This document shows, piece by piece, positions 6,332 to 14,361 of a DNA stretch of 17,401 nucleotides. The position numbers were made by a program, and so were the translations under genes. The notes beneath the pieces are model-generated. The model did no database searches. It saw nothing but the letters and a program-made list of their open reading frames with translations, and had not been told where the DNA came from. How positions within the stretch are numbered: the first letter of the stretch is position 1; every line of letters begins with the position of its first letter. This stretch comes from UMGS1387 sp045540015 (GTDB taxonomy: Bacteria > Bacillota > Clostridia > Oscillospirales > CAG-382), in NCBI GenBank assembly GCA_045540015.1, contig JAZQGP010000045.1, positions 1 to 17,401 of the forward strand, in the 5' to 3' direction.

Positions 6332-7108
6332 TTGGCTTCAAAAAACAAAAAGAACGTTCAGCTAAAGAAGGCTGACATCGACTTCTACAGAATGACAGGC
6401 GTTTTCGCCATTGCCTGCGTGTTCATTGTGCTTGTGCTCAAGATGAACAGCACAATGGTCTTATACCACAGCACAGGCAACAATATGACCTACAATTTCT
6501 ATATGCTGTGCAAAAATCCGGTTTTTGCAGTATTTGCAGGACTTGTTGCTGCAGCAGGCATTGCGTGGTTCGTTTTAAGCAGAATACAGAAAAAAGACGA
6601 ATCCATGAAGCTGATAAGAAGCTCGGATGCACTTGTGCTTATCGGCTATCTTGCAGTGTTCTGGCTTAGCTTCGGCGTTCGCATAAACAGTCAGAACCAC
6701 ATGTTTTTCATAGCCTTCACAATTATCGCAAGTGTGCTTTATTACATTTCGCGTCTTTATAAGTCGGATTTTCTTTTCTATTCGACGCTTAACGCACTCT
6801 TTGCGCTTGTGCTTTATTTTACGGCAGACAAAGCCGGAACCGGCTATACCGTATTTAAAGCGGTGCTCATTGCACTTTCGGTTGCTGCTATAATGCTGTT
6901 CCCGAAAAAGAACAAATCGCATTTCAAAAACTCAAAGCATAACAAGGCTCTGTTTTATATCCCCTCATATGTATCACTGCTTATGTTTGTAGTGTTCCTG
7001 TTCATAAGAGAATTCACCTTCATAACGGTAAATGCAATACTTGTTATCATGCTTGTTCAGTATATAATCGCCAGTATAGTTTACACGATAAGGCTTATAC
7101 GCGAATAA
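6332..7108 (+). CDS. Polytopic membrane protein of unknown function (8 predicted TM segments)
   Basis: I do not recognise this family. From the TTG at 6332 it has 258 aa: a basic N-terminal tail (ASKNKKNVQLKK) and about eight hydrophobic segments. These are near MTGVFAIACVFIVLVL, NPVFAVFAGLVAAAGIAWFV, SDALVLIGYLAVFWLSF, HMFFIAFTIIASVLYYI, FLFYSTLNALFALVLYF, TVFKAVLIALSVAAIMLF, YIPSYVSLLMFVVFLFI and ITVNAILVIMLVQYIIASIV. There are no obvious catalytic motifs or large loops. The TTG start is chosen because GGAG (6320-6323) lies 8 nt before it; the upstream in-frame GTG overlaps that site. It sits in the same orientation between rsmE and the regulator, 27 bp before the latter, so it is probably co-transcribed with the ftsEX group. 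Confidence 0.75.
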   Translation: MASKNKKNVQLKKADIDFYRMTGVFAIACVFIVLVLKMNSTMVLYHSTGNNMTYNFYMLCKNPVFAVFAGLVAAAGIAWFVLSRIQKKDESMKLIRSSDALVLIGYLAVFWLSFGVRINSQNHMFFIAFTIIASVLYYISRLYKSDFLFYSTLNALFALVLYFTADKAGTGYTVFKAVLIALSVAAIMLFPKKNKSHFKNSKHNKALFYIPSYVSLLMFVVFLFIREFTFITVNAILVIMLVQYIIASIVYTIRLIRE

Positions 7109-7135
7109 CACATAAAGGAAAGAGAGGCTTACAAT

Positions 7136-8221
7136 ATGTCTACAAGAGTTTTTCAGAGCGTAATAAACCAGTTAAAGGAAAATGTTGACCGAACAATTGC
7201 CGTTATCGACGAATCCGGCTTTGTCGTTGCGTGCAGTGACCTTGTAAGAATCGGCGAAGACCATACTCAGGTGCTTGAGCTTTTCAGCTACGATGACGAA
7301 TGCACACGCCACAGCGGCTACACCTACAAACTCATGGGCTCATATACCAAAATAGAAAGCATTATCATGGTTCAGGGCGACGACAAGGAGGCACAGGATG
7401 TTTGTGCAATCCTTGCAGTTTCCTTTACAAATATCAAGAGCCTTTACGGCGAAAAGTATGACAAGTCGAGCTTTATAAAGAACATAATCCTTGACAACAT
7501 ACTTCCGAGCGACATTTACATAAAGGCAAAGGAGCTTCACTTCAATGCCGACCAGCCAAGAGCCGTGTTCTTTATCCGCTTTACCGAAAAGGGCGACGTA
7601 ATTCCGTATGACATCATGCAGAACATGTTCCCCGACAAAAACAAGGACTATGTTATAAGCATAGGCGAGAATGACGTTGTGCTTGTGCGCGAGGTAAAGC
7701 CCGGAAGCGATGCAAAGGAGCTTGAAAAGATTGCTCACACAATTGTTGACACAATAAGCGCCGAGTTCTTCCTCTCCGTTACCGTAGGTATCGGAACTGT
7801 GTCCGAAAACATAAAGGACCTTGCAACAGCGTTCCGCGAATCTCAGGTTGCTATTGAAGTCGGAAAGGTATTTGATACCAAGAAGAGCGTTATCAGCTAC
7901 GAAAACCTCGGTATCGGACGCCTTATCTACCAGCTTCCCACAACCCTCTGCGAAATGTTCCTTCAGGAGGTCTTCAAAAAAGGCTCTCTCGAAAACCTTG
8001 ACCACGAAACGCTCATGACAATCCAGGCGTTCTTTGAAAATAACCTCAACGTTTCCGAAACCTCAAGAAAGCTGTTCGTTCACAGAAACACGCTTGTTTA
8101 CAGACTTGAAAAAATAAGAAAGCTCACAGGTCTTGACCTTCGCGAATTTGAGCACGCAATCACCTTCAAGGTTGCTCTCATGGTTAAGAAGTACCTCACA
8201 TCAAAGCCCGTAAAATATTGA
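7136..8221 (+). CDS. CdaR/PucR-type transcriptional regulator
   Basis: 361 aa. The C terminus (about residues 298-352) is the PucR/CdaR helix-turn-helix: FFENNLNVSETSRKLFVHRN followed by TLVYRLEKIRKLTGLDL. The middle (about 150-285) resembles the degenerate GGDEF-like domain of CdaR-family activators (SVTVGIGTVSE, FRESQVAIEVG). The N-terminal 130 residues (TIAVIDESGFVVACSD) could be a small-molecule sensing domain related to the sugar-diacid recognition domain. It is 18 bp upstream of ftsE with a shared direction, so it may regulate the cell-wall module or be a co-transcribed housekeeping regulator; its ligand is unknown. Ribosome binding site AAGGAAAGAGAGG precedes the ATG. Confidence 0.85.
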   Translation: MSTRVFQSVINQLKENVDRTIAVIDESGFVVACSDLVRIGEDHTQVLELFSYDDECTRHSGYTYKLMGSYTKIESIIMVQGDDKEAQDVCAILAVSFTNIKSLYGEKYDKSSFIKNIILDNILPSDIYIKAKELHFNADQPRAVFFIRFTEKGDVIPYDIMQNMFPDKNKDYVISIGENDVVLVREVKPGSDAKELEKIAHTIVDTISAEFFLSVTVGIGTVSENIKDLATAFRESQVAIEVGKVFDTKKSVISYENLGIGRLIYQLPTTLCEMFLQEVFKKGSLENLDHETLMTIQAFFENNLNVSETSRKLFVHRNTLVYRLEKIRKLTGLDLREFEHAITFKVALMVKKYLTSKPVKY

Positions 8222-8239
8222 GAAAAAGGATATAGGTAA

Positions 8240-8929
8240 ATGATAGAATTTAAGAACGTCTCAATGACGTATGACAATAAAAAATTTGCATTGAAAAATG
8301 TGGATTTGACCATTGAAGACGGCGAATTTGTATTTATCGTCGGTCCTTCGGGCTCGGGTAAAACCACCCTCACAAAGCTTCTTCTGCGTGAAGAAAAGGT
8401 TACCGAAGGAAGAATTATCATAAATGAATTCCGCCTTGACAAGATGAGAAGCGGAAAAGTTCCCTACCTTCGCCGCAAAATGGGCGTTGTGTTCCAGGAT
8501 TTCAGACTGTTCCCCAAAAAGACGGTCTACGAAAACGTTGCATTTGCAATGCAGGTTATAGGCGCATCGGGCAGTACGATAAAAAAGCGCGTTCCCTTTT
8601 TCCTTGACCTTGTGGGACTTGCCGACAAAATGAAGTCATTTCCCGCACAGCTCTCGGGCGGTGAACAGCAGAGAGTTGCCCTTGCACGTGCAATCGTAAA
8701 CAACCCCGACATCATCATTGCCGACGAACCGACAGGTAACATCGACCCCATTATGAGCCTTGAAATTATGGAGCTTCTCATGACTTTAAACCAGAAGCTT
8801 CACAAGACGGTTATTGTCGTAACCCATTCCCAGAATCTTGTTGACCACTTCAAGCAAAGGGTAATCACAATCGAGGACGGCGAAATAAAAAGTGACAAGA
8901 TAGGCGGTATGTTTGATGAAGAGCTTTAG
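8240..8929 (+). CDS. ftsE: Cell division ATP-binding protein FtsE
   Basis: ABC-type ATPase of the FtsEX complex at the cytoplasmic face of the division site; it drives FtsX to activate an extracellular peptidoglycan hydrolase. It has 229 aa, the normal length. Walker A is GPSGSGKTT (35-43), the signature is LSGGEQQR (138-145), Walker B is IIIADEPTGN (158-167), and the H-loop His196 is in VVTHSQ. All catalytic motifs are intact. It overlaps ftsX by about 14 bp, which indicates translational coupling. Ribosome binding site AAAGGATA is upstream. Confidence 0.97.
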   Translation: MIEFKNVSMTYDNKKFALKNVDLTIEDGEFVFIVGPSGSGKTTLTKLLLREEKVTEGRIIINEFRLDKMRSGKVPYLRRKMGVVFQDFRLFPKKTVYENVAFAMQVIGASGSTIKKRVPFFLDLVGLADKMKSFPAQLSGGEQQRVALARAIVNNPDIIIADEPTGNIDPIMSLEIMELLMTLNQKLHKTVIVVTHSQNLVDHFKQRVITIEDGEIKSDKIGGMFDEEL

Positions 8930-9809
8930 ATTATTCACGTTCATTAAGGACGGCTTCAAGGGTGTGTTCAGAAACGGACTTATGAGTGTGGCTTCCATAC
9001 TCGTGCTTCTGTCATCACTGCTTGTAATAGGAATTTTTGCAACACTTGTACTTAACGTAAACCACAATCTTTCTCAGATTGACGACTTCAACGAGCTTGT
9101 CTGCTACATGAATCTTGAAGCAGACGATGCTGCTCTAAGCAATGCCGAGAGCGAAATGAAACAGCTTGACAACGTGTTGAACGTTACCTTTATCTCAAAG
9201 GAAGAGGCGCTTGCAAGCGAAAAGGAGAAATACGGCGACGAGTATTCTTATCTCTTTGATGCGTACACTGACCAGACAAATCCTCTGCCCGATTCCTTCC
9301 GCATTGAGTACGAAAGCGTAGGCAAGCTTGATGCTCTTATCTACAAGCTCGGAAAAATTGAGGGCATTGACAACATTCGAAACAGCCGTGAAATTGCAAT
9401 TAACATTGAAAAGTTCAAGAACATTATCTCTGTGGGCTGTACATGGCTTATGGCGGTGCTTGTGGTGGTTTCTGTATTTGTTGTTTCAAACACGGTAAAG
9501 CTTACCTACCATTCAAGAGAGCTTGAAATTTCAATTATGAGATACATAGGCGCGACAAAATTCTACATTACAATGCCGTTTATTGTCGAGGGTATTATTC
9601 TTTCGCTTGTATCGGCGTGCATTGCGTTTGTGACTCAGTGGTACATCTACAGATTTATTGTCGAGAAAATTGTATCCGACTACGACTTTATCTCCATCAT
9701 TCCATATGCAAATCTCAACGGCATGTTCCTGATTATGTTCTTCGGAGCGAGTCTTGTAATAGGCATTTTCGGAACAGCCATCACAATCCGCAAGTATATG
9801 CGTGTGTAA
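8916..9809 (+). CDS. ftsX: Cell division protein FtsX
   Basis: Membrane partner of FtsE, 297 aa. It has one TM segment near residues 22-44 (SVASILVLLSSLLVIGIFAT), an extracellular domain of about 120 residues that in relatives contacts the hydrolase, then three TM segments (MAVLVVVSVFVVSNTV; PFIVEGIILSLVSACIAFV; FLIMFFGASLVIGIFGTAI). The conserved IMRYIGATKFYI region before TM3 is present. The ATG at 8916 is preferred; a TTG sits immediately before it in frame. It is followed after 23 bp by the M23 hydrolase gene. Confidence 0.95.
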   Translation: MKSFRLFTFIKDGFKGVFRNGLMSVASILVLLSSLLVIGIFATLVLNVNHNLSQIDDFNELVCYMNLEADDAALSNAESEMKQLDNVLNVTFISKEEALASEKEKYGDEYSYLFDAYTDQTNPLPDSFRIEYESVGKLDALIYKLGKIEGIDNIRNSREIAINIEKFKNIISVGCTWLMAVLVVVSVFVVSNTVKLTYHSRELEISIMRYIGATKFYITMPFIVEGIILSLVSACIAFVTQWYIYRFIVEKIVSDYDFISIIPYANLNGMFLIMFFGASLVIGIFGTAITIRKYMRV

Positions 9810-9832
9810 CGCAAAGCAAAACGGAGGTTTAA

Positions 9833-11068
9833 ATGATAAAGCAACCAAAGATTATAAGGGCATTTGCCGGTATGCTGTGCGTGCTTTCTCTGTGTGCATG
9901 CCTTGTTATGCTGAGGAGCAATAACGCAAAGGTTGTTGCCGCAGGCACCGACACGCAAAAGCAGATTCATTCTCTTGAAGGAAAGCTGAGTGACCTCAAC
10001 AAGGACTCCGCAACCCTCAAGAAAGAGCTTGCCCAAACCAGAAGCGGAATTGCAAGTCTTGAAACGGAAATTGCAGACTTAGACCGCGAAACCACCATTC
10101 TCTCATCGCAGATAACAACCATGGCTTCGCTTATTGAGCAGTGGAACAATCTTGCTGAAGAAAAAAGCAGGGAAATTGCAGAGCTTGAAGAGCAGCAGAA
10201 GCAGCAGCAGAAGGTGTTTGACAATATGCTTCGCATGTCCTACGAATACGGCAGCGACACCTATTTCAATCTCATCTTCGGCTCCGAGAGCATCGGCGAC
10301 TTTCTTTCACGCATTGACCTTATCACCTATCATTTAAAATACAACAACAACGTTCTTGAAACTCTTGCCTCGACAAAGCAGAATCTTGAAAAAACACGCG
10401 AGGAATATCAGCATTCCACCGAGTCTCTCGAACAGTATAAGCAAACCCAGGAGGAGCTCAAAACCGAGCTTGACGTCAAGCTCTCACAGAGCGAATCCAA
10501 AAAGAACGAGCTGCTCAAGGACGAGAAAAAAACACAGGCTATGTACGAGAAAAAGCTCGCAGAAGCCAAGGCAATCAGCGATGAAATCAAAGCGCTGCAC
10601 GAAAAGCAGGAAAAGGAACGCAAGGAAGCCGAAGCAAAGGGTATTCCCTACAACACCTCGACCGCCGCAACAGGAACCTTCGGATATCCGCTTCCGTCAA
10701 GCTATTCCCGCGTTTCCTCAGGCTTTGTAAACCGTATAAGTCCCATAACGGGTAAACGCGAAAACCACAACGGACTTGATTTACCCGCTCCACGCGGTAC
10801 CAACATTTATGCAGCAGACGGCGGAACTGTTGTAATTGCAAAGAGAAGCTCCTCGTGGGGAAATTACGTAACTATCGACCACGGCAACGGTCTTATGACG
10901 CTATATGCTCACGCGAGCTCGCTGAATGTAAAGGCAGGTCAGACCGTAAAGAAGGGTGACGTTATTGCATACGTCGGCTCAACAGGCTGGTCAACAGGAA
11001 ACCATCTGCATTTCACCGTTTACAAGAACGGTACTGCAGTAAATCCTGCTCCTTACATAGGACTATGA
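9833..11068 (+). CDS. Secreted coiled-coil M23 peptidoglycan endopeptidase (EnvC/PcsB-like FtsEX partner)
   Basis: Predicted exported wall hydrolase of 411 aa. A signal peptide or signal anchor covers residues 1-36 (hydrophobic FAGMLCVLSLCACLVML, then NNAKVVAAG). A long coiled coil covers about 43-265, with a non-helical insert near YEYGSDTYFNLIFGSESIGD as in EnvC/PcsB proteins. The M23 (LytM) domain covers about 285-408. Zinc ligands are His312 and Asp316 in HNGLD and His393 in HLHF; the LYAH His is also present, so the enzyme looks active. The position directly after ftsEX predicts that FtsX controls its activation. The ATG is preceded by ACGGAGG. It is not degenerate like E. coli EnvC, which only activates amidases. 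Confidence 0.93.
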   Translation: MIKQPKIIRAFAGMLCVLSLCACLVMLRSNNAKVVAAGTDTQKQIHSLEGKLSDLNKDSATLKKELAQTRSGIASLETEIADLDRETTILSSQITTMASLIEQWNNLAEEKSREIAELEEQQKQQQKVFDNMLRMSYEYGSDTYFNLIFGSESIGDFLSRIDLITYHLKYNNNVLETLASTKQNLEKTREEYQHSTESLEQYKQTQEELKTELDVKLSQSESKKNELLKDEKKTQAMYEKKLAEAKAISDEIKALHEKQEKERKEAEAKGIPYNTSTAATGTFGYPLPSSYSRVSSGFVNRISPITGKRENHNGLDLPAPRGTNIYAADGGTVVIAKRSSSWGNYVTIDHGNGLMTLYAHASSLNVKAGQTVKKGDVIAYVGSTGWSTGNHLHFTVYKNGTAVNPAPYIGL

Positions 11069-11078
11069 TTACATATCT

Positions 11079-11099
11079 GAGCGGCCTTTAAGGTCGCTC
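11079..11099 (+). terminator. Small intercistronic hairpin, weak
   Basis: GAGCGGCC (11079-11086) and GGTCGCTC (11092-11099) form an 8-bp stem with one G-U pair. There is no T-run after it, so it may be a processing or partial-attenuation hairpin between the M23 and S41 genes and not a full terminator. Confidence 0.4.
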
Positions 11100-11139
11100 A
11101 AGAATTATACAGACAAATTTCCCGAAAGGATGCATCCAT

Positions 11140-12387
11140 TTGAAGAAAAACAGTTTATTTCCCAAAATCCCGACGTTTTTTCTCATTCTTGCAACAACAG
11201 TTTTCTTGACGTTTCAGATTACCTATACCTCTGTCACACACAGCTGGCAGTCAAGAGTTGCAGACATGGTAAAAACCGACAGAACAACCATTTCCGAATC
11301 TATTTCGGCGCTTGACAACCTTGTAAGCAGCAATTCAGTCAGCAAATATGACACAGCAACGCTGGTAAACGGTGCTCTTACGGGATATCTTTCCGGCACA
11401 AACGACCGCTTTGCCCAGTTTCTCACGCCCGAAATGTACAAGGACTACCAGATAGCCTCTGCCCACGGAACCTCCACGGGAATCGGCATATCGGCTCTCT
11501 GGGACATCACAAACGGCGGAATTTACGTTGTAAACGCTTATCCCGGCTCGCCTGCCGAGAAAGCAGGCATTGTTCCCGGTGATGTAATAACTCACGTCAA
11601 CGGAAAAAGTGTTACCGAAAGCGGATATTACGGGGCAATGGTGACAATCGGTTCAGGAAAAGCTGACACGAGTCTTAGTCTTACGGTAAGGCGTCCCGAC
11701 GGAACAACCGCGCTTATCGCGCCCATCAGAGGTGTTGTTAATGTAACTCCCATAAGCGGCAGGATTTCAAAAACCGAGAGAAGAGTCGGCATAATACGTA
11801 TTGAGCAGTTTTCCGACACGGCTCTTGACGATTTCAGAGCTGTCCTTGAAGACCTCATTACAAGAGGTGCGGAAAGATTTGTCATTGACATAAGAAACAA
11901 TTCGGGCAGCAACATAGATGCAATTTCAAGTGTCCTTGATTTTCTGCTTCCCGAAGGCGTGCTTATGACAAGCATCGACAAGGACGGTGCCTTGCGTGCC
12001 TACAAAAGCGATCCCAACGCTTTTTTACTTCCCACGGTTGTGCTTGTAAACACAAACACCATTTTCGGCTCGGAGCTTTTTGCGGCAGCCATGCGTGAGC
12101 TTGGCAGTGCGCCCATTGTCGGAGAAAAAACCTACGGAAAGGTTCAGAGTCAGGAAATTCTTCCTCTTCCCGACTCTGGTGCCGTCACCATCTCAACTCT
12201 TACCTACACAACGGCTCTCGGAAACAATCTTGACGTTGTCGGCGTTGTTCCCGACTTTTCAATCAAGAAAAGCTCATCGGTTCTCGGAAATCTCGCAATT
12301 CCACCGCAGGAGGCAGACGACGCCTTTTTACTTCGCTCCATTGAGGCTGTTATGGCCATCGACAGCGACGAAACTCCCAACACCTAG
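11140..12387 (+). CDS. S41-family (C-terminal-processing peptidase) protein, probably catalytically inactive
   Basis: 415 aa, starting at TTG 11140 with AAAGGA 9 nt upstream. A membrane anchor lies at about residues 7-28, a PDZ domain at about 112-195 (GIGISALWD, AYPGSPAEKAGIVPGDVI), and an S41 core at about 215-395. The core aligns without gaps to CtpA/CtpB from the VVLVN strand to the GEKTYGK loop. The general-base Lys (K334) is present, but the catalytic Ser position 25 residues before it is Phe309 (TIFGSE where active enzymes have SASASE or TASAAE). The usual RxNPGG is RNNSGS (252-257). It is the last gene before the operon terminator, just after the ftsEX hydrolase gene. Relatives cleave periplasmic or wall-associated proteins, including hydrolase regulators; here a binding or scaffold role is inferred. 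Ser311 as an alternative nucleophile is possible but unlikely. Confidence 0.88.
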   Translation: MKKNSLFPKIPTFFLILATTVFLTFQITYTSVTHSWQSRVADMVKTDRTTISESISALDNLVSSNSVSKYDTATLVNGALTGYLSGTNDRFAQFLTPEMYKDYQIASAHGTSTGIGISALWDITNGGIYVVNAYPGSPAEKAGIVPGDVITHVNGKSVTESGYYGAMVTIGSGKADTSLSLTVRRPDGTTALIAPIRGVVNVTPISGRISKTERRVGIIRIEQFSDTALDDFRAVLEDLITRGAERFVIDIRNNSGSNIDAISSVLDFLLPEGVLMTSIDKDGALRAYKSDPNAFLLPTVVLVNTNTIFGSELFAAAMRELGSAPIVGEKTYGKVQSQEILPLPDSGAVTISTLTYTTALGNNLDVVGVVPDFSIKKSSSVLGNLAIPPQEADDAFLLRSIEAVMAIDSDETPNT

Positions 12388-12389
12388 CC

Positions 12390-12408
12390 GCTTTCTTTCG
12401 AAGAAAGC
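12390..12408 (+). repeat. 3'-end hairpin immediately after the S41 gene
   Basis: GCTTTCTT (12390-12397) and AAGAAAGC (12401-12408) form a perfect 8-bp stem starting 3 nt after the stop codon, followed by TTGGCAAAGAACTTTGATGG. It is equivalent to the hairpins at the dapA stop and at 16880-16903. Confidence 0.75.
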
Positions 12409-12423
12409 TTGGCAAAGAACTTT

Positions 12424-12610
12424 GATGGAATATCCGAACGCGATAAGCCGTTCATGGATTATTTCGCCCCAACACATTTACGCCGTCCGCATATAAGGCA
12501 CGCGGACGGCTTGTTTTTATTTTACAGCACTTTTCACGCTTTTTGAAAAAAGCTTGGCAAAAACTTTTAAACGGTGAAATTGAAGTCTAAACATCTTCAA
12601 TTTCACGATG
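12424..12610. repeat. Direct repeat copy 1 (terminator plus hairpin module)
   Basis: This 187-bp stretch matches 16916-17102 without gaps; I count four differences by eye. It contains the operon terminator, a GCTTTTT/AAAAAGC hairpin (12538-12553) and the GTGAAATTGAAG/CTTCAATTTCAC hairpin (12574-12606). Confidence 0.93.
12482..12521 (+). terminator. Strong rho-independent terminator of the prmA-ftsEX-S41 operon
   Basis: GCCGTCCGC (12482-12490) and GCGGACGGC (12502-12510) form a perfect 9-bp GC-rich stem with an 11-nt loop, followed by TTGTTTTTATTTT. Confidence 0.92.
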
Positions 12611-12614
12611 CTTT

Positions 12615-13310
12615 TGCCTATCGGCAGGGAAGCATAAACATGATTTGCAGCTTTTTTCCTACCGGCGGGGCGGTTTACATTGTCGGCTATCGCCGAGGCT
12701 GTTTTACGCAAAATTGTTGTTTTCCACTGCCGTGGGGGCGTTACGTTTTCTGCTCGTGCAGAAAAGTAACCAAAAGAACACGCCCAGAGGAACCTACGGT
12801 TCCTCTGGGTAGTCCTCCCTTGTCGCCGACGCCTATCATTTTCACGATACGCAAATGATTATTTATCTCTTCGCTCTTATTTTGCATGCACTTGCTGCCT
12901 TCATAGCTTACGGCGATGACTTATAAGATTACAACGCTTCAACATTATGCAAACACAGCCCATCGAGCGACCGAAGGAAGCGAGCGACAATTAGACAGCT
13001 TGTTGGAGATGTAAAGCTTCAGCGACATGCTGAAACAGTCTTCGAGATATTGCCGTAAGCTATAGAAGCCGGCTTTCACGTGGATTGTAATAAGGGTTGA
13101 AATATTCTTTTGTGTTTGTTGTACTGACAAGGCGTCGGCATGAGGGAGTGATAACTAAGAGAACCGTAGGTGCTCTTAGTCGTGCTCTTTTGTTTCGTTT
13201 TCTGCACGAGCAGAAAACGTAACGCCCCCACGGCAGTGGAAAACCATAAGCTTGGTTTATGCCAACCTGCCGCCAGGCACAAGGTAACGCCCCCACGGCA
13301 GTGGAAAACC
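12615..13310. repeat. Mosaic intergenic repeat block B (inverted relative to block A)
   Basis: About 700 bp with no credible gene. Its reverse complement follows block A nearly end to end: the GGTTTTCCACTGCCGTGGGG module, TTTTCTGC/GCAGAAAA hairpins (12746-12765 and 13198-13217), ACCTACGGT-apex hairpins (12783-12809 perfect 12-bp stem; 13154-13180) and the shared interior with the GCGAGCGAC motif. At its right edge a 65-bp unit is partly duplicated (GTAACGCCCCCACGGCAGTG at 13219 and 13284). Compared with block A it lacks the two extra 66-bp units. Confidence 0.85.
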
Positions 13311-13384
13311 ACGTCTTCCAACCCCCTATTCCTCATTTATCTTCCTTTTTTAATAAAATTATTACAATTTCTGCAATTTTCCTC

Positions 13385-13413
13385 TGTACAAACGCATTTT
13401 TATGTGATATAAT
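13385..13413 (+). promoter_or_regulatory. Promoter for rlmB
   Basis: An extended -10 box, TGATATAAT (TATAAT at 13408-13413), lies 17 bp after TGTACA (13385-13390), which matches four of six -35 consensus bases. It is 63 bp upstream of the rlmB ATG and beyond the end of repeat block B. Confidence 0.75.
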
Positions 13414-13476
13414 TAATATGTATAAGATTATGGGGAGTAGTATGCTCTCTGCTGAAATTGAAAGGTAATGTGAAAC

Positions 13477-14340
13477 ATGGCATATAACACCGACCGCAAG
13501 AAGGGCGGTTATAACAATAAGGGTAAAAGCGGAAAACCCTACGGCAGACGTGACGAAAGACCAAGGCGCTTTGATGATGTGCCAAACGCTCACGACGAGC
13601 CTTTGGAAAACGGATCCGTACCCGGCAGAAATGCAGTAAGAGAGCTTTTGAAATCGGGACGTGCGGTAGAAAAGATTTACGTGCGTGAGGGCGAACGCGA
13701 AGGCTCGATAACAGTTCTTGCGGCAATGGCGCTCGAACGAGGAATACCGCTTATCGAGGTCGACAAAAATAAGCTCGACAAGCTTTGCGGATACGAACAG
13801 CACCAGGGGATCGTTGCTATTGCCTCGGAAAAGGAGTATGTTGAAATTGAAGACGTACTTAAAATTGCCGAAGAACGCGGTGAAAAACCGCTTATAGTAA
13901 TCGCGGACAACATTTCCGACCCGCACAATCTCGGTGCAATAATAAGATGCGCAGAGGGTGCCGGTGCTCACGGAATTATCATACCAAAGCGCAGAAGCGC
14001 GTGCATAACGCCGGCTGTTACAAAAGCTTCGGCAGGAGCGGTTGAGCATCTCGCGGCGGTAAAATGCACTAACATCACAGAGACCATAAAGAAGCTCAAG
14101 GACTACGGTCTTTGGATATTCGCAGCCGAAGCCGACGGCACAGACTACACAAAGGCAGACTTTGACGTGCCGTGTGCAATTGTTCTCGGAAGCGAAGAAA
14201 ACGGAGTTTCTCCTCTTGTCCGCAAAAACTGCGACCACGTGCTTTCAATCCCCATGCGCGGAAAAGTGAATTCCCTGAATGTTTCAACCGCGGCGGCTGT
14301 ACTTCTTTATCAGGCTGTCAGCTGCAGAGGTTACAAATAA
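13477..14340 (+). CDS. rlmB: 23S rRNA Gm2251-type 2'-O-methyltransferase (RlmB, TrmH/SpoU family)
   Basis: SPOUT methyltransferase, 287 aa. It has a basic, Gly-rich N-terminal extension of about 40 residues (KKGGYNNKGKSGKPYGRR). The N-terminal substrate-binding domain follows (PGRNAVRELLKSG), then the three SpoU motifs: DPHNLGAIIRC (148-158), LGSEENGVS (237-245) and IPMRGKVNSLNVS (258-270). The site specificity (G2251 of 23S rRNA) is assigned by family resemblance; other TrmH-family targets are possible. ATG 13477 has AAAGG 11 nt upstream. It ends 21 bp before the next gene. Confidence 0.92.
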   Translation: MAYNTDRKKGGYNNKGKSGKPYGRRDERPRRFDDVPNAHDEPLENGSVPGRNAVRELLKSGRAVEKIYVREGEREGSITVLAAMALERGIPLIEVDKNKLDKLCGYEQHQGIVAIASEKEYVEIEDVLKIAEERGEKPLIVIADNISDPHNLGAIIRCAEGAGAHGIIIPKRRSACITPAVTKASAGAVEHLAAVKCTNITETIKKLKDYGLWIFAAEADGTDYTKADFDVPCAIVLGSEENGVSPLVRKNCDHVLSIPMRGKVNSLNVSTAAAVLLYQAVSCRGYK

Positions 14341-14361
14341 AAACCACCGGAGGTTAAATGA

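Noticed and set aside
12574..12858. Small plus-strand frame in block B
   Set aside because: It spans three known repeat hairpins; the corresponding frame is not preserved in block C, so it is not under coding selection.
13333..14238. 301-aa minus-strand open reading frame
   Set aside because: It is antisense to rlmB, Cys/Arg/Tyr-rich shadow composition, no start signals.
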